Part shown: piece by piece, positions 33,995-45,738 of the stretch
Layout of the letters: each line of letters begins with the position of its first letter
How positions within the stretch are numbered: the stretch's first letter is position 1
NCBI GenBank assembly: GCA_018350325.1
Contig: JAEVLN010000002.1
Location: 4,881,456 to 4,945,455, forward strand
DNA: 64,000 nucleotides
Source: Globodera rostochiensis
Lineage: Eukaryota; Nematoda; Chromadorea; Rhabditida; Heteroderidae
Direction: 5' to 3'
Position numbers and translations under genes: made by a program
The notes under the pieces: model-generated
Told to the model about the DNA's origin: nothing
What the model saw: only the letters and a program-made list of their open reading frames with translations
Databases searched by the model: none

Positions 33995-34207
33995 CTATGA
34001 GATTAGCAATTGTTTTTTATAACACTCTTTTCGTATCGTATTTTTACAAAACTTCACACAATCGTGCTGTCTTGCGACCAGAATTAATCGATATTTAATA
34101 ATTATTTGTTTATTAATTAAAAATAATGATTGCTTTTGGTTTTGAAAAGGTTTATGATTTAAGTATAAACTTTTATGTAATTTTTTTGGTTGAAGACTAA
34201 CGCACAT
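33995..34207 (-). CDS. 70-codon basic open frame, unknown
   Basis: Minus-strand frame beginning MCVSLQPKKLHKSLYLNHK, lysine/glutamine-rich, with RLILVARQHDCVKFCKNT in the C-terminal half. No domain recognised. It partly overlaps the GAAGAC repeat array at 34,130-34,440. Copy at 39,102-39,314. Confidence 0.2.
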   Translation of the reverse strand: MCVSLQPKKLHKSLYLNHKPFQNQKQSLFLINKQIIIKYRLILVARQHDCVKFCKNTIRKECYKKQLLIS

Positions 34208-34440
34208 ACAAACAATGATTTGGTTTATAAATTTATGATTTTTGTTTTAAGAGCAAATTTATTATAGATTTTTATGTAACAATAGAATGATTAATTTATA
34301 AATTTTTATGTTTTTTTGGTTTAAAGCCGACATACACACACTTGTATGATTTATGATAGATTATGTACCCAATAGTATGATTAATTTATAAATTTATGCA
34401 TTATTTGGTTGAAGACCCGTTCATATAAAAACTATAGATG
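34130..34440. repeat. Tandem array with TTGGTTGAAGAC core
   Basis: Three to four imperfect units of about 100-110 bp: ATTTATAAATTTATG..., then TTTTTGGTTGAAGAC or TTTGGTTTAAAGCC, then a CATACA(C/A) tail. Duplicated with the tandem unit at 39,237-39,540; related words at 27,112-27,220. Confidence 0.6.
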
Positions 34441-35074
34441 TTTCTTTGTTTTGATAAAGTTTTGCGCGATAGAAAATTGTTGTTGCACGGAATAAAATTG
34501 CTTAACTCTCGCTAAGCACGCATCAATTTCTCCTGTTTCGGCTCCGGAAATAAATGTATGTTATATATATTTTTTATTTTTTGAGTATATGTTTATTTGT
34601 AAATATTTCTTTGGCAGCATCGGTGTAGTATAAAGGGTCATAATACCGTTTTTGCTGCTGAACAACATAGCTATTTGTACAATAGTTTTGTTTTTGGTAT
34701 TTGTATATTATTGGTAAATACATATTTTTGTTTTGATCCGCCGTCGTAGTACGTATAAAAAACTATATAATATTATTTGCACAAGTTTTGGATGACATTT
34801 ATTTGTTACAATTTTTGTACCTGTTGCTGCTCATTCCAAATTCTTACCAGCCATTTTTTGGTTATCTTTTATTTATTTGACTTATTTCCTCACGTTGTCA
34901 ATATGGATGATGTGATGGAATTCGTCGAGATAAATGCCAACCAAATTTTACCAATCATTTTTATGGTTTTAGCAGATTTATTTTTTATTTATTGTTTAAA
35001 CAATGGCCTCCGATTTTATACATAGTCTGATTTTTTTGTAATCAAGATGCTTGAATCTTGAATATTTTCGATTT

Positions 35075-35196
35075 TTAAGTGTTGCTCACTCTGTGTCCTC
35101 CTTTTCCGGCCTCTTTTTGAGCGATGTCAAGCTTGGCCACGAAGGACCCAAGTTCAACGTTTTTCTTTGATTTTTCCCAAAAAGGAAAAAACTACC
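35075..35196 (-). pseudogene. gag-like frame downstream of a primer-binding site
   Basis: On the minus strand, just past the degenerate primer-binding site (35,232-35,248), the frame is open for about 40 codons: KKNVELGSFVAKLDIAQKEA then GKGGHRVSNT, stop TAA at 35,075. Position, where gag starts in an LTR element, and hydrophilic character suggest the beginning of a gag protein. No ATG is kept. Copy at 40,177-40,298. Confidence 0.4.
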
Positions 35197-35231
35197 AAAA
35201 TTGGCTGAGTCCTGACGAGCGTCGTACAGAC

Positions 35232-35248
35232 TCATGTTGAAGTCACCA
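35232..35248 (-). other. Degenerate tRNA-Trp primer-binding site
   Basis: The minus strand reads TGGTGACTTCAACATGA, three transitions away from the site at 5,110 and 27,451 (C to T and G to A). The LTR-side word GAGCATTCGCTCGCG is conserved. Copy at 40,334-40,350. Confidence 0.55.
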
Positions 35249-35584
35249 CTTTCTGTGGTGCGCGAGCGAATGCTCCAATTATCCGAATCATATTTAGTTT
35301 ATTTTTTAATTACAAACATTTAATCACTTTATACTTGCCCACTTGCAAGCAAAATTATTTTTAGCATAACTTTATAATGAATAATTTGTTTAATTTATAA
35401 TTAGTTTTGTTAAATTTGTTTATTATGTTTTCATTGAAAAGTTTCACTGTACATTCTGGGTTGCAGCTCTCGGTACACATTATGATCTAGATTCAGAAGG
35501 TTTTTTAAAATTTGTTTTATAATGTCAGATTAAGAAAAGATAAATTATATTAGGTTATTGAAAAATTTCATGACCATTCGAATT

Positions 35585-35750
35585 CTAGAAATTATGTACT
35601 CCAGAAGTTCCAACTCCCTTGTCTGCATTGCATTCGGCCTTCGCGTAAGGCGTGTCTTATCGCTGGTAGATGGCAATACCAATGGCATATTTGCTGGCGT
35701 CACAGAAACAGTGAAATTCGTCTTTGTCCACATTTCTGCGATTATTTATT
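35585..35750 (-). pseudogene. BEL/Pao-like RNase H fragment with stop
   Basis: Second RNase H fragment of the tandem unit, on the minus strand. It matches 32,152-32,317, including FCDASKYA, but the serine codon TCA after IYQR is TAA here. Sits about 0.35 kb on the LTR side of the primer-binding site, i.e. upstream of it on the minus strand. This is not the order of one intact element and implies joined fragments. Copy at 40,687-40,852. Confidence 0.6.
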
Positions 35751-37258
35751 TATATGAGGTGATTCAGTTGAAAATTGTCAACCGCTGCGATTTAAATTTT
35801 CAAAATTTTATTTAGCAACAAGCACAAAACTATTTTATTAATTATTATTTTAATTTGGGGAAACTTTAAACTTAAAATTTTTTATGTATTTTTTCATAAA
35901 TGGGATTGTTTCATTGCACTCCCTTGTGTAGAGCTGAACCAGCGCCATCTTTCTCGAATGTTGTTTTGAAAATTTATTTAAAATTTAAGGCGTAAAGTGT
36001 CGGCAATCTTGGCGTATATTCTTCAATGAGCAACTGCACATTGGCAAATCCAACGATTTTTTGCTTATAAGTTGTATTGGACGAAATATTAATTATCTAT
36101 TTAAATCCAATACCTTTCTCATATTTCTAAAACTTTATATCAAATTAATATTATTGCCTTGTACTTTGGTACAATTTTGTTTAACTATTTTGTTTTTAGA
36201 AAGCAATATATTTGTAATATCTAATTTACTTTATCCAAGGGCATAAAAGTAATGAGAAATATTGGCCGGGAAACAGTCAGTGATGTTTCAAAGCATAGTA
36301 AGTTTGTTGAATTTTAGTAATCATAGAAATTTAATCGTCAATATCATGAAACTTTATCTTGTTTTATATTGTATTTTTACAAACATGGCAACCGCATAAA
36401 TTTTGTATTCAATTTGCAAAAAAAAACAACTACAATAAACCTTTTTTCCGGTTCACCCGAGTGGCTTTCGGCCTCACTTGCTCACCCTTCCTATTCCGCA
36501 CACTCTATCATTTATATATTTAATGAGATTTGAGCCTTATTTATTTTCAATAAATAATTTTAGGGCTTGATTATTAATAATAGCAGTTGTTTAATTTTTT
36601 ACATTTAATGTCACTAGTCTGACCGGTCTATGCATTTTACCGAGCACAGTGAAGGAAACTCAGCGCAATATGCGGTTCACTTTCAGAATTTCTTGTTATA
36701 AAAAAGTGAATGTCAAAGAATTTACTATCGTTTTCGTAGCCAAATAAACTATTTAAGATTTAATAAAATTTTTAAATTGATCGTTATTTGTTACTTTTAA
36801 ACCATTTAATATTTATTTATTGCCAATGAAAATTTGTTTTTTAAAAAATTAATTTATTCTTACGAATATGTCTTATTGTAACTGCCAGTAATTCTTATTA
36901 AATAATTAATTAAAAATCGGACCTTTATCAAAACGTCTGTGTCCATATCTTTTTTATAAATAAAAATTTCTTATTATTTTGGTTGGAATCTTTATCATTT
37001 GGCTATCGAAATAGTTCAATCTTTGTGGCCCTTTCTTTTTATTTAATATTTATTTGCTTCAATTGAACATTTGGGCAATTATTCCATCAGCGTTCGTAAC
37101 CAAAGGTTGCGTGTAAATTTAGTCGTTGCATTCATATAGAGCAAGACAAACAGCGATTAGGAATCAATATTGATTTTTTTAAAATTTGTTTTATAATGTC
37201 AGATTAAGAAAAGATAAATTATATTAGGTTATTGAAAAATTTCATGACCATTCAAATT

Positions 37259-37424
37259 CTAGAAATTTTGTACACCAGAAGTTCCAACTCCCTTGTCTGC
37301 ATTGCATTCGGCCTTCGCGTAAGGCGTGTCTGATCGCTGGTAGATGGCAATACCAATGGCATATTTGCTGGCGTCACAGAAACAGTGAAATTCGTCTTTG
37401 TCCACATTTCTGCGATTATTTATT
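37259..37424 (-). pseudogene. BEL/Pao-like RNase H fragment, unit 2 copy
   Basis: Sequence copy of 32,152-32,317 at an offset of 5,107. The frame is open across the DAS motif. Confidence 0.6.
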
Positions 37425-38724
37425 TATATGAGGTGATTCAGTTGAAAATTGTCAACCGCTGCGATTTAAATTTTCAAAATTTTATTTAGCAACAAGCACA
37501 AAACTATTTTATTAATTATTATTTTAATTTGGGGAAACTTTACACTTAAATTTTTTATGTATTTTTTCATAAATGGGATTGTTTCATTATTTATTTTTAA
37601 CATCTTTTAATCAACTTTAAATGTAACTCATTAAGAAAAAATCTATTTATCCTTTTAAAAAATTGAATATGGCAAAATAGTCTCAAAAAAATCTTTTTTA
37701 TAATTTCATTTTTACAATTTATAATAATCTATGTTTATAAATTTATTTTATTAATTCGGCCCTGCTACATCTTCATAGCATTTTTATAATATTTTTAATA
37801 TTACATACCTCTTTACATTTAATTTATTTTGTGTTAGTTTCTATTTTTAATTTGGTAAATTTATTATAATTGAGTATTTATTCATCGACAATTTACTTTA
37901 ATTTTTGGTTTTCAGATATTAGGTTTATTTTTATTGACAAAAATTATGGATTTTTTTATTGATAAATTATAGTTTAGCTTTTCATTCTTACCGATTTAAC
38001 ACCAAACTTACGATAGTAAAGAAATGATAATAGCAACAAGCTTTGTCCGTAACACTCCGGGAAGGAGATTTAATAATTTTATTAAAGCACATAAATAAAT
38101 ATAAACGCATTAAGATATAATATAGTGTAAATAATTCGGTCGATCATTATAGATTATATTCTGCGACTCGTTTTTCTTACGTATTTCATAAAAATTCGCG
38201 CTTTTTGAAATAATGTTTTTATTTGCATGTATATTGCTTTCATAATTTTGATTATTAATATATAATCAGCTCTGTAATTTTCAGTGTTTTTTGCGATTAC
38301 CTTTTTGATAAGAAATAAAATTTACTAAAATTATATATGTTTGCGAATTTTTTTTAAATTTTGTTCTATTTTATATTTTAGCGCGCTAGCAGTTATAACG
38401 GGTTTAATAATAAATATACTAATTAGTTATTGGCCCCCTTTTTAGTTTGAGCAGTTGCACTTTAATTTTTTTATTACTTTAACTTTCGTCAACTTTTTTT
38501 TCATAATAATAAATTATTTTATTCTTATGATTGAAATTTTGCTATATGTTATTTTTACAATTTTTTAAAATTAAACGTTTATTTTAGACTTTAAACAAAA
38601 ATCTATATATGTAAGTAAATATTTTCATAATAACAAAGATACATTTTTTAAATTTAATTTTTTTAATTAATTTTGATTGAAATTTGCTAGATTTTATAGA
38701 TTTTTTGCCGCATATCTGAATAAT

Positions 38725-38961
38725 TTACACAGTTACGCCCACACAATCATTGAACTTAACACGATCAATAAAAAAAAGCCTATGCATATTTTGAGTACAA
38801 AGGTCACAGACCTTGTTTAAAAACTCCGCGAACAGAAAAAACGCCGCTTCGCGGTCAGCAGCAAAAAATTGTTTTTTTTTAAAAACACGGGCATGTTTGG
38901 TTCGACCACATCTCAACTCGGTTGTTTTTGATTGGCAGACTGGAAAGAGCAAGTATTTCAA
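38725..38961 (-). CDS. 78-codon open frame, unit 2 copy
   Basis: Same translation as 33,618-33,854; see that entry. Confidence 0.25.
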   Translation of the reverse strand: MKYLLFPVCQSKTTELRCGRTKHARVFKKKQFFAADREAAFFLFAEFLNKVCDLCTQNMHRLFFIDRVKFNDCVGVTV

Positions 38962-39101
38962 TTGACATGAAGGAAAGTTTTATTAATAAATATTAACTTA
39001 TTAAGTTATCGTTCACCTAAATATATTTATCTTTTATTTTTTCTTAATGCAATATTCTAATTTTATTCAATTATTTATTTTGTAAAATCATTTATATATT
39101 T

Positions 39102-39314
39102 CTATGAGATTAGCAATTGTTTTTTATAACACTCTTTTCGTATCGTATTTTTACAAAACTTCACACAATCGTGCTGTCTTGCGACCAGAATTAATCGATA
39201 TTTAATAATTATTTGTTTATTAATTAAAAATAATGATTGCTTTTGGTTTTGAAAAGGTTTATGATTTAAGTATAAACTTTTATGTAATTTTTTTGGTTGA
39301 AGACTAACGCACAT
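39102..39314 (-). CDS. 70-codon basic open frame, unit 2 copy
   Basis: Same translation as 33,995-34,207; see that entry. Confidence 0.2.
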   Translation of the reverse strand: MCVSLQPKKLHKSLYLNHKPFQNQKQSLFLINKQIIIKYRLILVARQHDCVKFCKNTIRKECYKKQLLIS

Positions 39315-39538
39315 ACAAACAATGATTTGGTTTATAAATTTATGATTTTTGTTTTAAGAGCAAATTTATTATAGATTTTTATGTAACAATAGAATGATTA
39401 ATTTATAAATTTTTATGTTTTTTTGGTTTAAAGCCGACATACACACACTTGTATGATTTATGATAGATTATGTACCCAATAGTATGATTAATTTATAAAT
39501 TTATGCATTATTTGGTTGAAGACCCGTTCATATAAAAA

Positions 39539-39825
39539 CTATAGATGTTTCTTTGTTTTGATAAAGTTTTGCGCGATAGAAAATTGTTGTTGCACGGAAT
39601 AAAATTGCTTAACTCTCGCTAAGCACGCATCAATTTTTTCTTGTTTCGGCTCCGGAAATAAATGTATGTTATATATATTTTTATTTTTTGAGTATATGTA
39701 TTTGTAAATATTTCTTTGGCATCGGTGTAGTATAAAGGGTCATAATACCGTTTTTGCTGCTGAACAACATAGCTATTTGTACAATAGTTTTGTTTTTGGT
39801 ATTTGTATATTATTGGTAAATACAT
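39539..39825 (-). pseudogene. Degraded Q/Y-rich coding-like segment
   Basis: Two adjacent frames on the minus strand. 39,619-39,825 reads NSYVVQQQKRYYDPLYYTDA and on. An overlapping frame (39,539 to about 39,665) reads PEPKQEKIDACLARVKQFYS then VQQQFSIAQNF to TAG. In unit 1 (34,430-34,720) one A is missing at the join, which changes the frame relation. It lies downstream of the gag-like start and may be more of the same gag, but I cannot assign it. Confidence 0.3.
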
Positions 39826-40176
39826 ATTTTTGTTTTGATCCGCCGTCGTAGTACGTATAAAAAACTATATAATATTATTTGCACAAGTTTTGGATGACAT
39901 TTATTTGTTACAATTTTTGTACCTGTTGCTGCTCATTCCAAATTCTTACCAGCCATTTTTTGGTTATCTTTTATTTATTTGACTTATTTCCTCACGTTGT
40001 CAATATGGATGATGTGATGGAATTCGTCGAGATAAATGCCAACCAAATTTTACCAATCATTTTTATGGTTTTAGCAGATTTATTTTTTATTTATTGTTTA
40101 AACAATGGCCTCCGATTTTATACATAGTCTGATTTTTTTGTAATCAAGATGCTTGAATCTTGAATATTTTCGATTT

Positions 40177-40298
40177 TTAAGTGTTGCTCACTCTGTGTCC
40201 TCCTTTTCCGGCCTCTTTTTGAGCGATGTCAAGCTTGGCCACGAAGGACCCAAGTTCAACGTTTTTCTTTGATTTTTCCCAAAAAGGAAAAAACTACC
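40177..40298 (-). pseudogene. gag-like frame, unit 2 copy
   Basis: Same sequence as 35,075-35,196 at an offset of 5,102. Confidence 0.4.
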
Positions 40299-40333
40299 AA
40301 AATTGGCTGAGTCCTGACGAGCGTCGTACAGAC

Positions 40334-40350
40334 TCATGTTGAAGTCACCA
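40334..40350 (-). other. Degenerate tRNA-Trp primer-binding site, unit 2
   Basis: Same as 35,232-35,248. Confidence 0.55.
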
Positions 40351-40686
40351 CTTTCTGTGGTGCGCGAGCGAATGCTCCAATTATCCGAATCATATTTAGT
40401 TTATTTTTTAATTACAAACATTTAATCACTTTATACTTGCCCACTTGCAAGCAAAATTATTTTTAGCATAACTTTATAATGAATAATTTGTTTAATTTAT
40501 AATTAGTTTTGTTAAATTTGTTTATTATGTTTTCATTGAAAAGTTTCACTGTACATTCTGGGTTGCAGCTCTCGGTACACATTATGATCTAGATTCAGAA
40601 GGTTTTTTAAAATTTGTTTTATAATGTCAGATTAAGAAAAGATAAATTATATTAGGTTATTGAAAAATTTCATGACCATTCGAATT

Positions 40687-40852
40687 CTAGAAATTATGTA
40701 CTCCAGAAGTTCCAACTCCCTTGTCTGCATTGCATTCGGCCTTCGCGTAAGGCGTGTCTTATCGCTGGTAGATGGCAATACCAATGGCATATTTGCTGGC
40801 GTCACAGAAACAGTGAAATTCGTCTTTGTCCACATTTCTGCGATTATTTATT
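40687..40852 (-). pseudogene. BEL/Pao-like RNase H fragment with stop, unit 2
   Basis: Copy of 35,585-35,750, including the TAA. Confidence 0.6.
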
Positions 40853-41965
40853 TATATGAGGTGATTCAGTTGAAAATTGTCAACCGCTGCGATTTAAATT
40901 TTCAAAATTTTATTTAGCAACAAGCACAAAACTATTTTATTAATTATTATTTTAATTTGGGGAAACTTTAAACTTAAATTTTTTTATGTATTTTTTCATA
41001 AATGGGATTGTTTCATTGCACTCCCTTGTGTAGAGCTGAACCAGCGCCATCTTTCTCGAATGTTGTTTTGAAAATTTATTTAAAATTTAAGGCGTAAAGT
41101 GTCGGCAATCTTGGCGTATATTCTTCAATGAGCAACTGCACATTGGCAAATCCAACGATTTTTTGCTTATAAGTTGTATTATCTAGTTTAAAGGTCACAT
41201 GCGTATAACGACATTAACCTAATGATTTATTTGCATTTTTTGTTATTGATGACAAAAAAATGATATAGTTAGTTTTTAATCATCTTCTGTTACCATTCTT
41301 TTAATTTTTTTTTGTAGGTAATGACTTTATTTACAATATAATTTTGGAGAATATGATTCTTTTATCCTTTGGTTGCTTATATAACCGATTTTGATATTCT
41401 AAGGGTATTTTTAATATCACAAATAAATTATTAATCTTTATTAAGAAAGAGCATTATTTGATCAATTTTTGTACAAAGGGCTTCCTTTTTTATTTTTTAA
41501 GAACTTTAATTGAGTTGAGAAGGGGAAGGTTGGGCCAAAGAAAAAATTTCTCAAATCCTGATTTGCGCGAACGCCGATGCCTAATTTTGGTGAAAAAAGG
41601 TCTTAGGCCAAACAAAATAAGTTAGATTTAATTTTTGATTATTTTACAGTAAGTAAAAAATAACTATATAAATTTTTGCTTACTATTTTTCAATGCTTTA
41701 TTTTTTGACTATCGCTTGGATTTTTTATATTTTATTACACATTGTAATTTAGTAATCTCACAATAAATAATATTAAAATCCTGTTGTGTTCAGAGTTTAT
41801 AGAGCTATTCAGTTGTTTTTACTTGTACTTAAAATTTATTCCAGGTGACAAAAATTATTTAAGTAATGCACGTATAACACACAGCTTTGCTATACAGTTA
41901 TAAAAAATAATAAGTAATAAATGAAATAATAGTTGAATTTATTAAACCCCGTTTGAATCCTTTAA

Positions 41966-42230
41966 ATTCGCTTCAAAACGAATTATATTACTTTTGTTAA
42001 AAAAGAAGATTTGTGGAATGATTGTTTAGTTTTAGCAAATAATCGATCACTATCGCTGTTAACCATATCTCAATTCCGACCCAATGCTCCTGGGTTGCCA
42101 AAGTTCAGGTAAAAATATGTATTTTAAGATATCGACACAATATTATTTAAACGATTTTCTTTATTCCAAAGATTTGAATGATTTATTTATTCCGTGTAGC
42201 GGGGATTTTGTTTCCTTTTTAGAGAGGTAA
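41966..42230 (+). pseudogene. Coding-like sequence with a -1 frameshift, unknown
   Basis: The plus strand is open for 48 codons (FVKKEDLWNDCLVLANNRSL then SLLTISQFRPNAPGLPKF), ending AGG-TAA, which could also be an AG/GTAAAA donor. The next frame is open from before this point to TAA at 42,228 (YYLNDFLYSKDLNDLFIPCS then GDFVSFLER). The two read as one protein with a shifted frame. It is an exception to the minus-strand trend. Block A has an unrelated relic at the same site. Not recognised. Confidence 0.4.
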
Positions 42231-42429
42231 TTTATTTATGTTTTGCAAAATACTCCGTAAAAATATATATATATTTTTAATATCGCTGCAAGATTTTCAT
42301 TATTGAAATGTCTACTTACTACTTCATATATTTTGATTTTCTGTTTTGTGCGCCGCCAGGTGCTGAACCGCATTTTTTTTTAACATTGAAGCTTTTTAGT
42401 CATTTAAATGGATTTAAGTCATTATTCGT

Positions 42430-44080
42430 ATTAATTATTATTAAAATAATTGATAATGGTTGTTGAATCCGTCGGAGACAGTGTTATTAATATTTTTTAA
42501 ACTTGTTTAGCTTCGATTAAAAGGTTTTAATTCGTTTTATGAAGTGACAATGCTTGTAAATTAGATTAATTTTTAAGAAATGCAATACCGCCGCAATAAA
42601 TTGCCCCTCAAAAACATCTTTTTATCTTTTAATTTCTTGCTTTTGTTTCTTTTGGCTTTTCTTTCAATCGCCTTTGAATCGGATATTCCGGTAAATTAAT
42701 ATGATCAGGGCTATAATTTCTGCAACTGCAGAACCTTGATTAGTGCGAAAGGTCAAATTTAATTCTGCTCCTCTAATACATTGAACCATGTCTTAACATA
42801 AATTTTGAGAACTGCAAGAAATAAAATATTTTTTATAAGCTCTATTTTAATTTAAGTCATTATAAATTTTTCAACGTTTTATATATCAGCTTAACATAAG
42901 ATAGGAGGAGGTTTTGTGCATTTAATAAAATGTTAAATTTTAATTACCATTTTTATCTTAGAATGCTTATTTATAGGTATTTGTAGGTTTTATAAATAAA
43001 AGTATTTTAATTTATTAGCTGGTGCCACTTTTTCTATTAGATCTACACATGGGGCTTTATATAAATATAATGGGTTTTAATTGTATCATTTTTTCTTAAT
43101 TGCATATGCCTAATTTTCGGTGCCTAATTTAGTTTTATAGCGGCTGGAAAACCGGATTGGTGACAGTAATTGAGTTACCAATAAATTTGTTAATTTAATT
43201 TAATTTTAGGCAATAACATTAATTTTTGTTGTCTCAAAAGTCCATATATATTAAATTTATCATTGCTTTCCATTTTGTTTGTATTGACATGATATTTTCT
43301 GCCCGTTTGTAAATAACATTGCAAATTACATGTCCACTAAAAAGTGACCTGTAAATTTTATAAAAGATTTGGTGACATTATTATAGATTATCTTGATTCT
43401 TATGTTCGGTGTTTAGAAACTTGATAAAATGTGTAGTCCGCTGTACTTTGGCTGGCTTTGCTTGTTTTTATAATGAAAATAAAGTAAATAAATAAATTTA
43501 ACAATTCTACTAAATTATATCTTTTTCTTCTTCTCGTCGAATTATGCATTTTTTTAAATTATAGTATGTTTTAAGTAATATTCTTATACCTTTTTTTGGT
43601 AAACTTGTAGAAGCTGCTATTAGTCGTAATCTTAATAGATAAATCTCAGTTTTAAATTATGTTTTCAATTTTTAAAAACATTTTCTTAGTGTCGCATGTT
43701 TTTTTAACATTCAGAATCTACGAACTTTAGTCCCTGATACAATAGACAGAACTAATGCAATATCAATTATTATTAAATTTAAATCTTATTATAAATTTCT
43801 AAATTTCAAAAGTTTTTTATCTTTGTTTTAAATTGAATAAATATTGATCGTTTTATTTAAAATTACATTTATGATGATAAGTTAAATTTTACATTTATAA
43901 TCCACACTTAACTTCAAGAAGTTTGAACCATTTAAACTGTCCAAAGATTTCTGTTTAATTTTTAAACTTTATTTCCTTGGGAACATCGAATGTTCTTGGA
44001 TCGATGACAATATTATTAATATTTTCAAATTCAGGATTTACTGGGTTACTATTTTTTTCATTTATTCTTTTTTTGGAAGA
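42430..44080. other. Non-coding, conserved with 12,745-14,130
   Basis: Collinear with block A, with no frame kept in both copies. Confidence 0.55.
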
Positions 44081-44491
44081 AAGCATTTGGTATTAAAAAA
44101 GCTGGAGAAATGTAGAGGCATCCCCCACTGATCATAAACTATGCAGATTTAATCAAATAACCGGTAATTTTTGGTCATAATTCAATTACATAAATTATAC
44201 ATATTTTAAATAAACAAGCAGCAACTATATTGCAGTTTTACATGTTGGCATGATAAGTTGTCTTATTTTCCTTTATTATACTTTAATTTGGTTTGCTTTT
44301 GTTAACAATCTTTTTTTAAATGAATTATTTTACTATGAAATAATTTGTTGACAAAATTGATTTCAATACTGGTCATTTTACTCGTCTTTTAACATTTTGT
44401 TTCGCTACAAGTTGGGTATTGCAGCATCTTTTTAATTGTAACAATACGCCCGGGCATCAATTAAGGAATATAACCTGCAATAATTGTCGTT

Positions 44492-44686
44492 TCATTCCGG
44501 ATCGCGATTAATAGCCTCGTTGAGTCCGTCGTATATTATCTGAGCTTCTTTGGTTAAATGGGCAAATTGCGGACATTTCCTTTTCTTGCCAGTTGCAGGC
44601 GGTAGCCACTTTGCAAAACGCATTAAAAAAGCGCTAAATGTAAATTGGCGTGTATGCAACATGTGAAGAGCAGCCAGGCCATTCAA
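44492..44686 (-). CDS. 64-codon open frame, unknown
   Basis: Minus strand, ATG to TGA, better codon texture than the flanks: FLMRFAKWLPPATGKKRKCP then TKEAQIIYDGLNEAINRDPE. The last 23 residues would be an amphipathic helix. A faint resemblance to the helical repeat of nematode DUF148/SXP proteins is not enough to assign. It lies in the B-only 44,090-47,280 segment. Could be a last exon. Confidence 0.4.
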   Translation of the reverse strand: MNGLAALHMLHTRQFTFSAFLMRFAKWLPPATGKKRKCPQFAHLTKEAQIIYDGLNEAINRDPE

Positions 44687-44889
44687 TATTAAATATAATC
44701 AAAGTTTTTCATATGGTTATATTAAGCTATTAATTTGATGTTAATTAACAGCCTTAAAATTTAATTCGGCCTCGTAAATTCTTATTCAATAATTGCGAAA
44801 TTTATTTATACAAGTACAAAAAATTATCATGTTAAAAATTTAATTATTTCATTTCATTTTAAACATGATGGCAGTTGTTTAGTTGTTAA

Positions 44890-45594
44890 CAGTGTTTTCC
44901 TGTTCCAAGGATTTTGAACCGGTTCCTGTTCCTGTTCTGTTCTCAAATTTTAGAACAGCCTATCTGTTCTGTTCCTGTTCTGTTCCGACCTCGAGAACAG
45001 AACAGGAACAGAACAGGAACAGAACAGAGTTAAACTGTTCTTAGACTGTTCCAAATTAAAAATTTTCCGATTGAAATTCAGTCTGAAATTTTAATTGATT
45101 GCATTGGACAAAGTGTTCACCACTTGCTAGTGATGCTCGAGACCTAAATTTACCGAGACTTGACCCCGAGACTCGAGAATTGACTCCAAATCCGAGACTT
45201 TTACCAAAAGGAGCAACCCTAGTTTTGGCAACCATTTTTTGAAGCTTTTTAGAAATGGGAGGGGCCCGGGTTGAAGAATTTGAGAGTTTTTTAAATAATT
45301 GGTCTTAATTTTTAAAAGTTAGAATAGTGAAAGTTGAACCTTAGACAAAATTGAATCACGTCACTCAGCTTAACCACTGCGCCACGTGAGATAATAATGA
45401 ATATTTGGAAAATTTCAAATATATTACTCAATAAAAGTTCAATTCTTCAATTATTACCCTGTTCTAGCTTGGCCTGTTCTGTTCCTGTTCCAAGGATTTT
45501 GTATCTGTTCCTGTTCCTGTGCTGTTCTAAATACTAGAATAGAACAGGAACAGAACAGGAATAGAACAGGCTAAGCTGAAACAGGAAAACACTG
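44890..45594. mobile_element. Non-autonomous hAT-type element, 705 bp
   Basis: Ends CAGTGTTTTCCTGTT and (complement) CAGTGTTTTCCTGTTTC, flanked by 8-bp duplications GTTGTTAA at 44,882-44,889 and 45,595-45,602. Sub-terminal arrays are GTTCCTGTTCTGTTC on the left and GAACAGGAACAGAACAGG on the right. The interior has a minus-strand tRNA-like head (45,325-45,392) and a CTCGAGACC/GAGACTCGAG-rich section at 45,140-45,200 that may be a nested element end. No transposase. Confidence 0.88.
45325..45392 (-). repeat. tRNA-like (Pol III) head inside hAT-type element
   Basis: On the minus strand a perfect A box TGGCGCAGTGG (complement of 45,374-45,384) is followed 34 bp later by a degenerate B box GGTTCAACTTTC (complement of 45,329-45,340). 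It points inward from the nearer (right) terminal repeat. A short reverse body follows with an AAATAATTGGTC word, but the GC hairpin is replaced by GGGGCCCGGG (45,262). Confidence 0.6.
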
Positions 45595-45738
45595 GTTGTT
45601 AATGCATTGATTTTTGATTTTTCTTAATCTAAATGTTGAATTTGAGGATTAATGTTTTATTATAAAAAGGTTTTGATTCATGTTTATAATATGTTATTAT
45701 TATTTATTTAACTTAAAAAAATTATATTGCACATATAC

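Larger units (their letters stand above)
30969..36075. repeat. 5.1-kb tandem duplication, unit 1
   Basis: 5,107 bp, repeated at 36,076-41,177 with only scattered differences (for example 33,046 A versus 38,154 G, and small indels near 34,530-34,620 giving offsets of 5,107 then 5,102). The junctions share only ATT. The unit contains two BEL-like RNase H fragments, a degenerate primer-binding site, a gag-like frame and other open frames. Confidence 0.95.
36076..41177. repeat. 5.1-kb tandem duplication, unit 2
   Basis: Near-identical direct copy of 30,969-36,075, directly abutting it. The left breakpoint replaces the AAATAATTGG context with GTTGTATTGG. The right flank resumes block-A-like sequence at 41,178 (ATTATCTAG), matching the 11,330 region. 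Confidence 0.95.

Noticed and set aside
34777..35025. 82-codon hydrophobic plus-strand frame, duplicated at 39,879-40,127
   Set aside because: Duplicated only because the 5.1-kb unit is; composition is T-rich noise, and the minus strand also shows coding-like text, so no direction is supported.
44492..44686. Assignment to nematode DUF148/SXP-RAL-2 family
   Set aside because: Only a loose helical similarity; kept as unknown.
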